Positions 5,814 to 6,234 of a stretch of DNA of 6,234 bases are shown here, piece after piece (within the stretch, counting starts at the first letter, position 1; every line of letters begins with the position of its first letter). Made by a program: the position numbers and the translations under genes. Source of the stretch: Pseudomonadota bacterium (GTDB lineage Bacteria; Pseudomonadota; Gammaproteobacteria; Steroidobacterales; Steroidobacteraceae); NCBI GenBank assembly GCA_021820785.1, contig JAKADE010000176.1, forward strand, positions 1 to 6,234, read 5' to 3'. The notes below the pieces were generated by a model. The model ran no database searches. It saw only the letters and a program-made list of their open reading frames with translations, and had not been told where the DNA came from.

Positions 5814-5869
5814 CCCGGCCGGATTCACACTATCGTCCCCGACCATCCAGTGCGGCTCGCCGCCGCCTC

Positions 5870-5875
5870 AGGGAG
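5870..5875 (+). promoter_or_regulatory. Ribosome binding site of ilvD
   Basis: AGGGAG lies eight bases before ATG 5884 and supports that start, which also matches the IlvD N terminus MPVYRS. Confidence 0.75.
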
Positions 5876-5883
5876 CCTCGAAC

Positions 5884-6234
5884 ATGCCCGTTTATCGTTC
5901 CCGCACCAGCACCGCCGGACGCAACATGGCCGGGGCCCGCTCCCTCTGGCGCGCCACCGGCATGAAGGACGGCGACTTCGAGAAGCCCATCATCGCGGTG
6001 GCGAATTCCTTCACGCAGTTCGTGCCCGGGCACGTGCACCTGAAAGATCTCGGACAGCTGGTCATCGGGGAAATCGAGCGGGCCGGCGGCGTCGGCAAGG
6101 AGTTCAACACCATCGCGGTGGACGACGGCATCGCCATGGGCCACGACGGCATGCTCTACAGCCTGCCCTCGCGCGACATCATCGCCGACAGCGTCGAGTA
6201 CATGTGCAATGCGCACACCGCCGATGCGCTGGTG
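5884..6234 (+). CDS. ilvD: Dihydroxy-acid dehydratase, N-terminal 117 residues, cut by the window edge
   Basis: The frame runs open to the right edge. IlvD removes water from 2,3-dihydroxy-isovalerate and 2,3-dihydroxy-3-methylvalerate, the third shared step of valine and isoleucine synthesis, using an Fe-S cluster and Mg2+. The sequence follows E. coli IlvD nearly residue by residue: [16 protein letters not shown] (12-27), [13 protein letters not shown] (41-53), [14 protein letters not shown] (74-87, with likely Mg ligand Asp81) and LYSLPSR (91-97). That level of match favours IlvD over the related Edd or sugar-acid dehydratases. The first cluster cysteine, expected in CISNCDK, would come just after the window ends, so cluster type cannot be judged. 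Cys108 replaces the Val of E. coli in YMVNAH. The neighbouring divergent LysR gene may regulate it. Confidence 0.95.
   Translation, partial: MPVYRSRTSTAGRNMAGARSLWRATGMKDGDFEKPIIAVANSFTQFVPGHVHLKDLGQLVIGEIERAGGVGKEFNTIAVDDGIAMGHDGMLYSLPSRDIIADSVEYMCNAHTADALV

Noticed and set aside
5830..6216. A 128-codon minus-strand frame over the start of ilvD
   Set aside because: It mirrors highly conserved ilvD codons and shows no domain of its own.

Overview
The DNA is GC-rich, with dense, mostly convergent or divergent gene pairs. The start of IlvD closely follows the Escherichia coli type of sequence. Together these suggest a high-GC proteobacterium, probably gammaproteobacterial; the genus cannot be told from this window. 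Seven complete or partial metabolic and regulatory genes plus one thioredoxin gene fill almost everything, and no RNA genes, CRISPR arrays or mobile elements were seen.

Layout, left to right. (1) A transketolase-like enzyme lacking its N terminus runs off the left edge (1-1554, +). (2) After a 103-bp convergent spacer with two strong inverted repeats comes a two-gene minus-strand operon. Its first gene is an AhpD/carboxymuconolactone-decarboxylase-family protein (2424-2879). Its second is an isocitrate lyase/PEP mutase superfamily protein (1658-2413). The stop codon of the first gene overlaps the ribosome binding site of the second. (3) A MarR-family regulator (2946-3431, +) diverges from this operon across a 66-bp spacer packed with palindromes, including a 37-bp nested one that abuts the MarR start codon. 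(4) An atypical thioredoxin (3449-3775, -) converges on marR and diverges from a LysR-type regulator (3876-4859, +). (5) That LysR gene ends one base from a second, convergent LysR-type gene (4861-5763, -). (6) The second LysR gene diverges from ilvD (5884 to the right edge, +) across a 120-bp spacer holding a 38-bp symmetric element with CTATAG at both ends.

How the parts may work together is inferred from layout. Three of the eight genes are transcription regulators, and each is divergent to a non-regulatory gene with a palindrome between the pair: MarR with the AhpD-like/PEP-mutase-like operon, LysR-1 with thioredoxin, and LysR-2 with ilvD. The best candidate for something undescribed is the MarR-controlled pair, which combines an AhpD-type redox or decarboxylase fold with a C-C/P-C lyase fold. 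Its substrate cannot be told from sequence. The ilvD and transketolase genes are core metabolism: branched-chain amino acid synthesis and pentose phosphate-type sugar transfer.
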